Of a DNA stretch of 44,033 nt, positions 26,184 through 34,347 are shown one piece after another; the first letter of the stretch is position 1; each line of letters begins with the position of its first letter. Source of the stretch: Fibrobacter succinogenes (lineage in GTDB: Bacteria; Fibrobacterota; Fibrobacteria; Fibrobacterales; Fibrobacteraceae). A program made the translations under genes and the position numbers. The notes beneath the pieces are model-generated. The model was not told where the DNA came from. It ran no database searches and was given only the letters and a program-made list of their open reading frames with translations. The stretch is from contig NZ_CACZDK010000030.1 of the NCBI RefSeq assembly GCF_902779965.1, positions 1 to 44,033 on the forward strand, written 5' to 3'.

Positions 26184-27377
26184 ATGGCACATTATCTTTT
26201 TACTTCTGAATCCGTTTCTAAAGGCCACCCGGACAAGGTTGCCGACCAGATTTCCGACTCCATCCTCGACGCCTGCCTCGCCCAAGACCCGAACAGCCGT
26301 GTTGCTTGCGAAACCCTCGTGAACACAGGCCTCGTCGTTATCTCTGGCGAAATTACCACCAAGGCCGTTATTGATTTCCAGGAAATTGCTCGCAACACCA
26401 TCAAGAACATTGGCTACGTGAACCCGGACCTTCAGTTCGACTACAAGGGCTGCGCCGTGCTCGTCGCTATGGACAAGCAGTCTCCGGATATCGCTCAGGG
26501 CGTTGACGCCAAGGCTGCCGACGGCAAGGAAGACGACAAGCAGGGTGCTGGCGACCAAGGTATGATGTTCGGTTACGCCGTCAAGGAAACCAAGGAACTC
26601 ATGCCGCTCCCGATCAGCCTCGCCCACAAGCTCATGGAAGAAATCCAGAACCTCCGCGAAAAGGGCAAGATCAAGTGGCTCCGTCCGGACGCCAAGTCCC
26701 AGGTCACCGTCGAATACGACGAAAATGACAAGCCGGTCCGCGTGGACACCGTCGTTATCTCAACCCAGCACGACGAAAAGGTAAACGGCAAGGAACTCAA
26801 GCATTCCGTGATCGAAAAGGAAATCATCGAAAAGCTCATCAAGAAGGTGATTCCGGCAAAGCTTTTGGACAAGAAGACCCGTTACCTCGTGAACCCGACC
26901 GGCAAGTTCGTTGTCGGTGGCCCGCACGGCGACTGCGGCCTCACTGGCCGTAAGATCATCGTCGATACCTACGGTGGCATGGGTCGTCACGGTGGTGGCG
27001 CATTCAGCGGCAAGGACCCGAGTAAGGTGGACCGCAGTGCAGCTTACGCCGCTCGCTACGTGGCAAAGAACATTGTTGCAGCAGGCCTCGCCTACCGTTG
27101 CGAAGTCCAGCTCGCTTACGCTATCGGTTACTCCAAGCCGGTTTCTGTTCTCGTGAACACCTTCGGCACAGGCAAGATCGACGACCGCAAGATCGAAGAA
27201 ATAGTCGCCAAGAACTTCGACCTTTCTCCGGCTGGCATCGAAAAGATGCTCGATCTCCGCAAGCCGGGCTTTGTCGCAACAGCCGCCCTCGGTCACTTCG
27301 GCCGCACGGGCGCTCGCTTCACGTGGGAAAAGACCGACAAGGCTGCAGATTTGAAGGCTGCCGCCGAAGCTGTTTAA
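26184..27377 (+). CDS. metK: S-adenosylmethionine synthetase
   Basis: 397 residues, the normal length. Makes SAM from methionine and ATP in the cytoplasm. The family signatures are all present: [16 protein letters not shown] at the start, [12 protein letters not shown] near 119, [20 protein letters not shown] near 250 and [16 protein letters not shown] after it. Ribosome site GGAG seven bases before ATG. Strong C-rich codon preference (AAG, CTC, GAC) compared with its neighbours fits a highly expressed gene. Own promoter with a palindrome over the -10 box; a repeat and then a terminator follow. Confidence 0.98.
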   Translation: MAHYLFTSESVSKGHPDKVADQISDSILDACLAQDPNSRVACETLVNTGLVVISGEITTKAVIDFQEIARNTIKNIGYVNPDLQFDYKGCAVLVAMDKQSPDIAQGVDAKAADGKEDDKQGAGDQGMMFGYAVKETKELMPLPISLAHKLMEEIQNLREKGKIKWLRPDAKSQVTVEYDENDKPVRVDTVVISTQHDEKVNGKELKHSVIEKEIIEKLIKKVIPAKLLDKKTRYLVNPTGKFVVGGPHGDCGLTGRKIIVDTYGGMGRHGGGAFSGKDPSKVDRSAAYAARYVAKNIVAAGLAYRCEVQLAYAIGYSKPVSVLVNTFGTGKIDDRKIEEIVAKNFDLSPAGIEKMLDLRKPGFVATAALGHFGRTGARFTWEKTDKAADLKAAAEAV

Positions 27378-27382
27378 TTGTC

Positions 27383-27404
27383 ATTCCCGCCTCCGAGCGG
27401 GAAT
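27383..27404. repeat. Palindromic repeat (ATTCCCGC/GCGGGAAT)
   Basis: 8-bp perfect arms around CTCCGA, preceded by GTC. The same arms with loop CTGC occur inside tilS at 37314-37333 in the opposite sense of the GTCATTCCC tail. Common dispersed intergenic repeat type. Confidence 0.85.
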
Positions 27405-27445
27405 CTACATGAACACGCGACAATATCGCGAACAACCTTTACAAG

Positions 27446-27480
27446 GCAGACCACACTCAAGCGGTCTGTTTTTGTATTTT
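27446..27480 (+). terminator. metK terminator
   Basis: CAGACC (27447-27452) pairs with GGTCTG (27463-27468), followed by TTTTTGTATTTT. Lies between metK and the ribosome site of the next gene. Confidence 0.75.
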
Positions 27481-27495
27481 AATCGAGGAGGAAAT

Positions 27496-28041
27496 ATGAT
27501 CCAACGAATTTTCGCATTATTGCTTATCGCGACTGTATTTAGCTTTGCTCATGCCGCCCCCGCAAACGATTCACGCCCTTCATATTTTCAAAAAGATTCT
27601 GTTTATGCAGAACAATATGCAGCACTCACGCAAGTCGATTTTGACGGGTACTACGAGAACTTGATCAAAACCGAAAATGAAACAATCGATAAAGCAGCCA
27701 TTGGATTTCTTATCGGAACTTTCGCAACAGGATTCGGCATCTTTACAATCACAACTGCATTCGATAACAGCGATTGCAGCGAATTGGTTGAGATGAATAG
27801 AGACATTCTAAAACTCACGGGTATCGGCCTATCAGTCGTTGGCATCACCGGTATTACATACGGGCTATATACATATTTCACAAAAACCGGAGAAAACAGC
27901 AAGCGCGCCTCATACGAACGCGCCTACGAAATCTACAAACGCAGGCGCTCCGAACTCAAGGATGGCGCTAAAGTCATTGTAGCTCCAGCCGTTGATTTGT
28001 TCGGAGGTTCCGCAGGAATGCAGTTAAACGTGTTGTTTTAA
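27496..28041 (+). CDS. Exported protein with two hydrophobic segments, unknown function
   Basis: 181 residues from the ATG at 27496, fixed by GAGGAGG five bases upstream; an open frame from 27409 is leader. Signal peptide IFALLLIATVFSFAHA. Hydrophobic segments near residues 70-92 and 115-135 (GIGLSVVGITGITYGLYTYF), then a Lys/Arg-rich helix (about 145-160), and an ending VDLFGGSAGMQLNVLF that could be a terminal beta strand. No family recognised. Expression is likely from its own promoter after the metK terminator. Confidence 0.72.
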   Translation: MIQRIFALLLIATVFSFAHAAPANDSRPSYFQKDSVYAEQYAALTQVDFDGYYENLIKTENETIDKAAIGFLIGTFATGFGIFTITTAFDNSDCSELVEMNRDILKLTGIGLSVVGITGITYGLYTYFTKTGENSKRASYERAYEIYKRRRSELKDGAKVIVAPAVDLFGGSAGMQLNVLF

Positions 28042-28119
28042 AAAGTAAATTACCGCTCTCTTTTTCACCAAATCATATTATTTTTATTCGAGTGCAAGGA
28101 TAAACCTAGAGGAGCGAGT

Positions 28120-29679
28120 ATGGCTAAAAGTATTTTTCTTGTTGGCGCAACATTTGCCGCACTAACAACAGGCTTTATCGCGACAAGCGCTTTTGCTGCA
28201 GCGCGTTCTGTCGCGCTAAACAAAAGCATTGAAACGCTTGAGCCGATGAAAGGAATCGTATTCTGGCCCGACCAAGCAAAAAGCCAAAAGAATTTGCAGA
28301 GCGCCATCTCGCTTGAATTCTCGTACTGCCTCCCCTGCGCCGTAGTAACAGGCAAAACCGGCGACAAAATCAACTACGACTGGAGCAGTTTTGAAAAGTT
28401 GCTCGACGACATCAAGAGCCGTGGGCACCAAGCCATCGTACGGTTCCGCATCGAGTATCCGAACGAAACCATCACAAATGCACCTAATTGCACCGAAGGC
28501 GTGAAGGGCGCCACCGCCGTTCCCAACTACTTCGTTACAAACAGCAATTACCAAGAAACATTCTCCGAAAACCCTGGCGGCGACGGTCCCACTTACTACG
28601 CCGACTGGAGCAGTACCGCACTCCAGTGGTTCTACAAGCAATTCTACGCTGACTTCGCTGCGAAATACGACAAGGACCCGCGTATTGCATTCGTGCAGGC
28701 AGGCTTCGGGCACTGGGCCGAATACCACATCTACGGCACCAAACTCATACTCGGCACGAACTTTCCTTCCAAGGAATACCAAAGCGAATTTCTGACACAT
28801 CTTGATACATTATTCACCGAAACACCTTGGAACATTTCGATTGACGCCGCTGACAAAACCTACTCGCCCATTGCCGAGAACAAGACTTTGCTTGGGCTCA
28901 AATTCGGGCTGTTCGACGATTCCTTCATGCACAAAGAACACGATATATCGCAAGGCGACGGAGACAACGAAAAGAATTGGCAAACAATCGGCAAAGACCG
29001 CTGGAAAACATCGCCCGCCGGCGGTGAAATCAGCTACTACGAAGACAAGGACCAGCACGAGTTCCTGAACCCCGCTGGACTTTATGGCATCACCTGGGAA
29101 GATGCCGCCAGCAAATACCACATGACATACATCATCGGCAACGACGCGCCCGAAGGCAAGTACGCCACAAAATCGCGTGTCTTTGAGGCCAGTTCCTATG
29201 CGGGCTATAAATTCGAGATTACGAGTTTTGCGGTCAACAAGATTTCGGCTGCCATCCGCGTGAAAAACGTAGGCATCGCACCACTCTACCACAACGCCTA
29301 CGTGACAGTGAAGGGCGTGCGCAGTGAAAAAACGCTCAAGGGGCTTTTGCCCGGCGAAGAGGCAACCTACACCATCTCAGGAATTTCTATTGCCGACAGT
29401 GAATCGCCTGAGCTCACCATCACCGGCGACAAACTTTTGAAAGACGCGACCATCCCCTACAAAGCAAACCTCGACGGGAAAGCAAAAGTCATTGAAGGGC
29501 TAATTGAAGAAAATGGAACAACAGCAATCGCACATAGGAACAAGAATGCCGCAAGCAAAGTTCACGAAAAGCAAGCGCAAAACGCCCGCATCGTCGATCT
29601 TAATGGCCGCGCCGTACATAGCACCAACGCTCAAAACGCAATGAAAAAATCGCCCAAAGCGTACTATAAAGTGAAATAA
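28120..29679 (+). CDS. Exported DUF4832-like glycosidase-fold protein
   Basis: 519 residues with signal peptide (GATFAALTTGFIATSAFAAA) and GGAG five bases before ATG. The N-terminal domain (about 40-340) looks like a TIM barrel: SLEFSYC, then WSSFEKLLDDIKSRGHQAIVRFR and RIAFVQAGFGHWAEYH near residue 197, whose Glu is a plausible acid catalyst. This is the pattern of DUF4874/DUF4832 proteins. A beta-sandwich-like domain (about 355-460: VFEASSYAGYKFEITSFAV, LKGLLPGEEATYTIS) and a tail with a sorting-like VDLNGRAV follow. It probably acts on a polysaccharide outside the cell; the substrate is unknown. Convergent with the NERD gene, with a shared terminator. Confidence 0.8.
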   Translation: MAKSIFLVGATFAALTTGFIATSAFAAARSVALNKSIETLEPMKGIVFWPDQAKSQKNLQSAISLEFSYCLPCAVVTGKTGDKINYDWSSFEKLLDDIKSRGHQAIVRFRIEYPNETITNAPNCTEGVKGATAVPNYFVTNSNYQETFSENPGGDGPTYYADWSSTALQWFYKQFYADFAAKYDKDPRIAFVQAGFGHWAEYHIYGTKLILGTNFPSKEYQSEFLTHLDTLFTETPWNISIDAADKTYSPIAENKTLLGLKFGLFDDSFMHKEHDISQGDGDNEKNWQTIGKDRWKTSPAGGEISYYEDKDQHEFLNPAGLYGITWEDAASKYHMTYIIGNDAPEGKYATKSRVFEASSYAGYKFEITSFAVNKISAAIRVKNVGIAPLYHNAYVTVKGVRSEKTLKGLLPGEEATYTISGISIADSESPELTITGDKLLKDATIPYKANLDGKAKVIEGLIEENGTTAIAHRNKNAASKVHEKQAQNARIVDLNGRAVHSTNAQNAMKKSPKAYYKVK

Positions 29680-29718
29680 AAATTTCGCAAAATGCGTTAC
29701 GCAAAATGCGAAATTTTT
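29678..29718. terminator. Bidirectional terminator between convergent genes
   Basis: AAAAATTTCGCA (29678-29689) and TGCGAAATTTTT (29707-29718) are perfect 12-bp arms. The loop contains a second stem TGCG-TTA-CGCA flanked by AAA on both sides. Both strands end in a T run. It begins within the stop codon of the DUF4832-like gene and serves the NERD gene from the other side. Confidence 0.85.
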
Positions 29719-29753
29719 ATAGAATTTTGCCTCATTTAGGGTTTGGAGACATT

Positions 29754-30737
29754 TTATTCTCTATACCAGCATTTAGGAAACCCACTACAGCCCCAGAATT
29801 GATTGCCAGCGTTTTCGCCTTTTTTCGCTGTTCGCAAAACTAAAGGTTTTCCACACTTGGGGCAAATTTTTTCAGTTGTATTCTCATCTTTCGAAACTAC
29901 TTTTTCTTTAGGTTTTTCAACAACTTTAGGAGTTGACTTTTCACACTGAGGTTCGGCCTTATTTGCAATAACCTCAGTAAGCATTTCCTCATATTTTTTT
30001 GCATAATCTGATTTTATCGGCTTACTACACTTAATGAAGGAATCTAACAATTCATGCATATCCTTCTCAGAAGATTTTAAAGAATCATCATCTTCTTCAA
30101 TTTTCCTTATATAGGCAACAAGCTGATCCAAACGAATAACAACCTTACGAATTTCTTCAGGAGCTTTAGAGTCATTCAAAATTGTCTTCGGATTTGCCAA
30201 GACAACAATAGACCGATATGTTTTTGGGAACAACTTATCAAACAAGCCCTGTGTTACAAAATTATTTTTGTACTCTCGACGAATTTCTTTGAGAATATTC
30301 AAATGCCTTTCGTTTTGGGAAACTGGAGACGGGAATCCTTCTTTACGGTAAAATTTTCCTTGACCCTTATGACGAATAAAATTTCCCTTTTCATCAATTT
30401 CTATATTACCATAAAGATTTTTACACTCAATAACAAAAATATGCTTTCTTGTAATCACTAAAAAATCAATTTGAGCAGAAAGACCGTTCTTTTCCAAATA
30501 GAGGTCATGCATAATAAGCATATCCATACCACTATTTTTCAATTCAAAAGCAATCTGATTTTCGCCCTTAAGCCCTGCTTCAGCAATAGCAATTTGCTCA
30601 TCGATTCTTTCTTTGATTTTTCCAGAAGCTCTTGAAGAAAGAGACTTCATCTTTTCAATAAAAGATTCTGCATCGCTATCTTCCTTAATGAATACAGGAC
30701 CAAAATATTTAAAAAATAAAGCATCAATAATACCCAT
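29754..30737 (-). CDS. NERD-domain nuclease-like protein with C-terminal zinc finger
   Basis: 327 residues. The N-terminal NERD domain spans about residues 50-190, with QIDFLVITRKHIFVIECKN giving the Asp and Glu-x-Lys residues of the PD-(D/E)xK-like fold. A linker with Lys/Glu-rich, coil-like sequence follows (about 250-285). The end is a topoisomerase-type zinc ribbon with CPKCGKPL and WGCSGFPKC. NERD domains are linked to DNA or RNA processing and some sit in phage-defence loci. Its start lies 3 bp after the stop of the PH-TM2-OB gene, so the two form an operon. A/T-rich codon use differs from metK and ftsH nearby, suggesting acquired DNA. Target unknown. Confidence 0.85.
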   Translation of the reverse strand: MGIIDALFFKYFGPVFIKEDSDAESFIEKMKSLSSRASGKIKERIDEQIAIAEAGLKGENQIAFELKNSGMDMLIMHDLYLEKNGLSAQIDFLVITRKHIFVIECKNLYGNIEIDEKGNFIRHKGQGKFYRKEGFPSPVSQNERHLNILKEIRREYKNNFVTQGLFDKLFPKTYRSIVVLANPKTILNDSKAPEEIRKVVIRLDQLVAYIRKIEEDDDSLKSSEKDMHELLDSFIKCSKPIKSDYAKKYEEMLTEVIANKAEPQCEKSTPKVVEKPKEKVVSKDENTTEKICPKCGKPLVLRTAKKGENAGNQFWGCSGFPKCWYRE

Positions 30738-30740
30738 AAT

Positions 30741-32021
30741 TTATTTCCTCAATTGTTCTTTTTTATAAACACTTTTTACACTACATTTATCCGCAGAATA
30801 TGTACTCAAAGAAAGACCTCTGCCTATACAATTTGCAATAAGACCATCGCCTTTTCGAATCTCATCTAATTTTCCAGCTTGTTTTTTAGGGAAAGTCAAT
30901 TCTATTTCTGTAACCTTACTACCTAAATTGAATATATTTATTCCACCAAGCCCTTCAAACTTAACAACGTAATCACCCCAAAAATTTTTTTCGACGGAAC
31001 GAACAGGACCTACTATAGACAACCTAGTTCCATCAAAAGTTTTATCGGCAACAGCCTCGTTTTGATTATATGTATCAACAATTTCTCGTGTACTAGCTAA
31101 TTTTCCGGTATCCTTTTTACGTTCATCCCAAAAGTCAAATCCAACAGTAACAAGAAGTTTTATCGCAACAACAAAATATATAAGAGCAAAAAAATCATTC
31201 AATCCTTTCGCTACAGGAGTAGACACCTTATCCTTAAAAAAGCTTCCATCACAAATAGAAATTAAATCACTAAGTACCCAAAGACATAGCACAGCTAAAA
31301 TCAATGAAGAAATAATATAATGATCATTTTTATTCAATAGAAATGAAAAAGCAAACAAACCCCATTTTACGTATCCATGTCCTTTTTCACCCCAATTTAA
31401 ATCATGCAAACCCACTAATCCAAACAATCCAGCAACAAGCGTTGCTGAAGTTCTACTCATCTTGGATCTATCAGCAATTGGAGGATTGACTCGTTCATGC
31501 AAATCGGTTTTATTATCCTTCGATATAGAATTTTCAAGGGTTTCTTTAGGCGGAACAAAGCCATTTTCTAATTCCTTAATCCATCGATTTCCCAATTCAG
31601 CCATAACTTTAACAGATTCTTTAGTACAATTATCAACTACAACCAATCGACTTCCCAAGTCAATCATTATTTTTCCCAAAATAAATCCCTGGGATGCCGA
31701 AATCGCCTGAACATTCTTAAGTCTTATACTTTGAGTATCAACGGATGAAGTAAGCAATGCCGCATCAAGAAAAAGAAATCGCTCCGATGTCAGAACAACA
31801 AGCCAAGTATTGGTTCCAAAATCAAAAGCATTTGAAGTAACCGTCTGCTCCATCAAGCCACTCGCTAGAGCAAAAACAATTTCTCCAGGTTCTAGGTAAT
31901 TAGGCAATACAGCAAGTTCTTTTTGCGTCCCTAAAGCATCAAAACTGACACCATTAATTTCACAAATGGCACGCCAATCAGCCTTTTCCGTTGCAATCTT
32001 ATATCTGTTATAGTCTTCCAT
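30741..32021 (-). CDS. Membrane protein with PH-like, TM2-like and OB-fold domains
   Basis: 426 residues. About 1-155 is a bacterial PH-like domain (EPGEIVFALASGLM...LVVLTSERFLFLDAAL...SIRLKNVQAIS). At about 190-300 is a TM2-like membrane part, opening with RTSATLVAGLFGLVGLHDLNWGEKGHG, with further helices to about 300. About 320-415 resembles the tRNA_anti-like OB fold (FDGTRLSIVGPVRSVEKNFWGDYVVKF). Domain calls come from memory of family patterns. It is the first gene of the operon with the NERD protein; a membrane-bound sensor for the nuclease is an inference. Upstream 32022-32240 has no other gene. Confidence 0.75.
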   Translation of the reverse strand: MEDYNRYKIATEKADWRAICEINGVSFDALGTQKELAVLPNYLEPGEIVFALASGLMEQTVTSNAFDFGTNTWLVVLTSERFLFLDAALLTSSVDTQSIRLKNVQAISASQGFILGKIMIDLGSRLVVVDNCTKESVKVMAELGNRWIKELENGFVPPKETLENSISKDNKTDLHERVNPPIADRSKMSRTSATLVAGLFGLVGLHDLNWGEKGHGYVKWGLFAFSFLLNKNDHYIISSLILAVLCLWVLSDLISICDGSFFKDKVSTPVAKGLNDFFALIYFVVAIKLLVTVGFDFWDERKKDTGKLASTREIVDTYNQNEAVADKTFDGTRLSIVGPVRSVEKNFWGDYVVKFEGLGGINIFNLGSKVTEIELTFPKKQAGKLDEIRKGDGLIANCIGRGLSLSTYSADKCSVKSVYKKEQLRK

Positions 32022-32194
32022 ATTTACGTTTTTCCATGCTAGGGCATATCTAAAATTTCACATTCGTTTTCTAATATACATTGAATTTGTTAAAACAAAT
32101 CAACAAAGCAAATAGAGTTTTATCCAAAATGGTATATGCTTTGCCTCATTCATTTTACAGGACTCAGCAACAAGCATTGCATTTTATGTGATTT

Positions 32195-32215
32195 TTACAT
32201 ATATTTATAGTGTAA
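32195..32215 (+). promoter_or_regulatory. Possible operator of the relB-yafQ pair
   Basis: TTACA (32195-32199) and TGTAA (32211-32215) bracket TATATTTATAG, a plausible -10 region, 26 bp before the antitoxin start. An overlapping inverted repeat TATGT/ACATA lies just before. RelB-type antitoxins usually bind such sites to autoregulate. Weak evidence. Confidence 0.4.
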
Positions 32216-32240
32216 TTCATTTAAAAACCACAGGAAAAAT

Positions 32241-32522
32241 ATGGCAAACCTAACAATTACACTCGATGATGAAGACAAAAAAGGCATCGCTGATTTTTGC
32301 GAACAAGTTGGAATGACTATTTCAGGCCTTTATAACGTTTTTACAAAACAAGTTCTACGTGAAGGTAGAATTCCTTTTGAAATAGGCATAAACACTCCAA
32401 ATCGCGAAACAATCAAAGCCATGAAAGAAGGCGACAAAATCTATGAGAAACTTTTGAAAAATCCCACAAAAGTTAAAACCTATACAGTCAACGAAGCTAT
32501 TCGGGAGATGAAATCTTGGTAG
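32241..32522 (+). CDS. RelB/DinJ-family antitoxin
   Basis: 93 residues. The N-terminal ribbon-helix-helix part (LTITLDDEDKKGIADFCEQVGMTISGLYNVFTKQVLREGRIPFEI) matches the DinJ pattern closely; a longer charged tail (about 55-93) would wrap around the toxin. It should bind its own promoter and neutralise the toxin encoded next door. GGA is seven bases before ATG. The last 7 bases overlap the toxin start. A/T-rich like the rest of this accessory stretch. Confidence 0.9.
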   Translation: MANLTITLDDEDKKGIADFCEQVGMTISGLYNVFTKQVLREGRIPFEIGINTPNRETIKAMKEGDKIYEKLLKNPTKVKTYTVNEAIREMKSW

Positions 32523-32812
32523 AAAAAGTGCCGCTTTACAAAATCCAATGGACATCTCAATATAAAAAGGATATCAAGCGAGCCAAAAAAAGAAATTATG
32601 ATATGAACGAGCTATATTCCGTCATATTAAAGCTCGCAAATGACGCGCCTTTAGAAGAACACTACCGAGATCACGCTCTTGACGGAAACTGGGCTGGACA
32701 CAGAGAACTCCATATCCGTCCTGATTGGCTATTGATATATCAAAAAAGGGAAAAAATACTTATACTTGAATTAACGCGCACCGGCACTCATGCAGACTTA
32801 TTCGACAAGTAA
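32516..32812 (+). CDS. YafQ-family mRNA interferase toxin
   Basis: 98 residues from a TTG start, with GGGAG in the antitoxin coding sequence about 8 bases upstream; no ATG is available near it. YafQ-type residues are present: EEHYRDHALDGNWAGHRELHIRPDWLLIYQ and the C-terminal RTGTHADLF, giving the three His and the Phe/Asp used for RNA cleavage at the ribosome. No key residue appears lost, so the toxin should be active. Overlap with the antitoxin gene keeps the pair coupled. Confidence 0.92.
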   Translation: MVEKVPLYKIQWTSQYKKDIKRAKKRNYDMNELYSVILKLANDAPLEEHYRDHALDGNWAGHRELHIRPDWLLIYQKREKILILELTRTGTHADLFDK

Positions 32813-32826
32813 GACTACCGGCTTTC

Positions 32827-33018
32827 TTATATTACAATTTTTCCAGAGCCGCTTTCTTGGATTACAATACCAGATGCTTCGCCATTCTGAATTTTTCTAA
32901 CACGATTCTGACTCCATAGCCACTAGAACCACGAATGCGCTTTACACCATTTGTTGGCTCAAATTCAACTGTAAATACAAGAAATAATTGATTTCCTCCC
33001 AAACGCAGATACGAGAAA
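32827..33018 (-). pseudogene. Frameshifted C-terminal gene remnant
   Basis: On the minus strand a protein-like stretch reads LRLGGNQLFLVFTVEFEP, then NGVKRIRGSSGYGVRIVL, and after a single-base frame change RKIQNGEASGIVIQESGSGK ending at the stop 32827-32829. The composition (alternating hydrophobic/polar, Gly-Ser) looks like the end of a Fibrobacter exported protein. There is no start codon or upstream part; the frame meets the TAG of the ArfA-like gene and a palindromic repeat. The last bases are partly duplicated (CTTTCTTxxATTACAAT occurs twice, about 32822-32837 and 32851-32866). Source gene not identified. Confidence 0.45.
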
Positions 33019-33029
33019 TAATGGTTCCC

Positions 33030-33257
33030 CTACGCTTCGCTCCGAGGATGACCGCCCCATAAAAAAGGGAAATCCCCCGCATCTGCGAGGGACTTCTTGT
33101 GTTTCAAATTTCTGTTGTACTTTGTCTTGTCGCGGGCAACTCTTGTCCGCAACGTGGCTCCGTTTTGGGAGCCGTCTATGCGTCGCATGCGCATCATATC
33201 GCTTTCTTTGGCAGTTTCAGCAACCTTGCTGAACGTTTTATCTTTATTTTTAGCCAT
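33030..33257 (-). CDS. Small basic ArfA-like protein, probable backup ribosome-rescue factor
   Basis: 75 residues; GGAGG five bases before the ATG at 33257 fixes the start. The region around residues 36-54 (LRTRVARDKTKYNRNLKHK) can be laid on the E. coli ArfA core ([21 protein letters not shown]): R-x-R-V, then K, then Y-x-R, then K-H, with the GKG part shortened. The N-terminal half is polar and helical (KVAETAKESDMMRMRR). Codons 55-63 form a terminator-like hairpin followed by a T run at codons 65-66, so most transcripts would end before the stop codon at 33030-33032. That is how arfA is built: non-stop mRNA is cleared by tmRNA, and protein accumulates only when tmRNA fails. The residues after the hairpin come from a palindromic repeat. 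The homology is my own by-eye alignment. Confidence 0.65.
   Translation of the reverse strand: MAKNKDKTFSKVAETAKESDMMRMRRIDGSQNGATLRTRVARDKTKYNRNLKHKKSLADAGDFPFLWGGHPRSEA
33061..33095 (-). terminator. Terminator hairpin inside the ArfA-like reading frame
   Basis: On the minus strand AAGTCCCTCGC-AGAT-GCGGGGGATTT forms 11 pairs (two G-T wobbles), followed by CCCTTTTTTA. It lies 29 bases before the stop codon of the same reading frame. The stem could also stop transcription on the other strand less well, as no T run follows there. Confidence 0.7.
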
Positions 33258-33316
33258 GACAGCCTCCTTATCGCCTAAATTTAATATATTCGACTTGAAC
33301 AAAAAAGGTATTTAAT

Positions 33317-34324
33317 ATGAAAAAGGCTTACACGTTCTTATTTGGCATGTTCATGTTCGCTGCTTGCAGCGACAACAATCCGACATCGGGTCTCGACAAC
33401 ACTCAAAGCACAAAAACATCGACAGCTGATTTCGGTGAAGGTTACACTTACGCCATCCCGATTAAATACGACGAAACTACAGGACGGATTTATCAGGGAA
33501 CGTACGCATGCAATTACCACCCCGATACAAAAACATTCGCTTGGGAAAAATATCCAGAATCTTTGGATCCGGGCTCTTATAAGATTGTTGGCGATTCGCT
33601 TTGGATGGGGCCTGCCGAAAAACAAGTTTCTGAAGACCCTGATGAACAACAGTTCCTTGACGTATACCACAACTACGAAACCTTGTCGTTGAGCAATGAC
33701 CACGATGGTATTTATGGAACATGGAAAGTCACCGGTTGCAAAAGGATTCTCGGCGAAACAGAAATCAAGTGTACTAAGTACATCGGTGGCATAAGCGGCA
33801 TCGCAAGAACAATGAAAATTACTAATGATTCCATTTATATCGTTACGACCGTCGATACAGACAACTTAGAACAAAACGATATCAACATCGGAAAAATTAT
33901 ATATCGTAATTTTGGTTTTGATATTGGCGACGCCGTCATTAAGCAACTGCTTATTGAAAAAACAATACAGAAGGAGTCCAAAGAATTTTTAAAGCAAACG
34001 TTCTCTATTGGCAATCAAATTTTCGAAGTAGTTTCTACTCCTAAATTCGACGCAACAGGAATGAACAATATTTCAACGATATCCAGCAAAGGAAAGACAT
34101 GCACTAACACGCAAAGATTTGGATTCATCAACGAGAAATTATGCAAAGAAGAAAGTGCAGAATTTTTATTGAGCGCTCGTGATAAAAGCGAAGACGAATT
34201 ATACTATAAGAAAGGACCTGTAGAAGGATTCAGCATAGACAACAATGACGAATTCAACGAATGCACCAAAGGACTCCCGACCGAAGAAACAAAGCAATTG
34301 TTGAACCAGTACGCCAAGAATTAA
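33317..34324 (+). CDS. Lipoprotein with CSDNNPT start, unknown function
   Basis: 335 residues; signal peptide and lipobox FAAC followed by SDNNPTSG, the usual beginning of Fibrobacter lipoproteins. A central phrase pattern (QGTYACNYHPDTKTFAWEKY, IYGTWKVTGC) recurs in the lipoprotein at 35905 (KSCQFNPETKTFSWVDLG, LFGTWNYKG), so the two are distant paralogs separated by two unrelated genes. Paired cysteines in the C-terminal half suggest disulfides. Ribosome site weak (AAAGGT). Divergent from the ArfA-like gene. Confidence 0.8.
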   Translation: MKKAYTFLFGMFMFAACSDNNPTSGLDNTQSTKTSTADFGEGYTYAIPIKYDETTGRIYQGTYACNYHPDTKTFAWEKYPESLDPGSYKIVGDSLWMGPAEKQVSEDPDEQQFLDVYHNYETLSLSNDHDGIYGTWKVTGCKRILGETEIKCTKYIGGISGIARTMKITNDSIYIVTTVDTDNLEQNDINIGKIIYRNFGFDIGDAVIKQLLIEKTIQKESKEFLKQTFSIGNQIFEVVSTPKFDATGMNNISTISSKGKTCTNTQRFGFINEKLCKEESAEFLLSARDKSEDELYYKKGPVEGFSIDNNDEFNECTKGLPTEETKQLLNQYAKN

Positions 34325-34347
34325 TTCTATCATAGAATTATTCCGTT

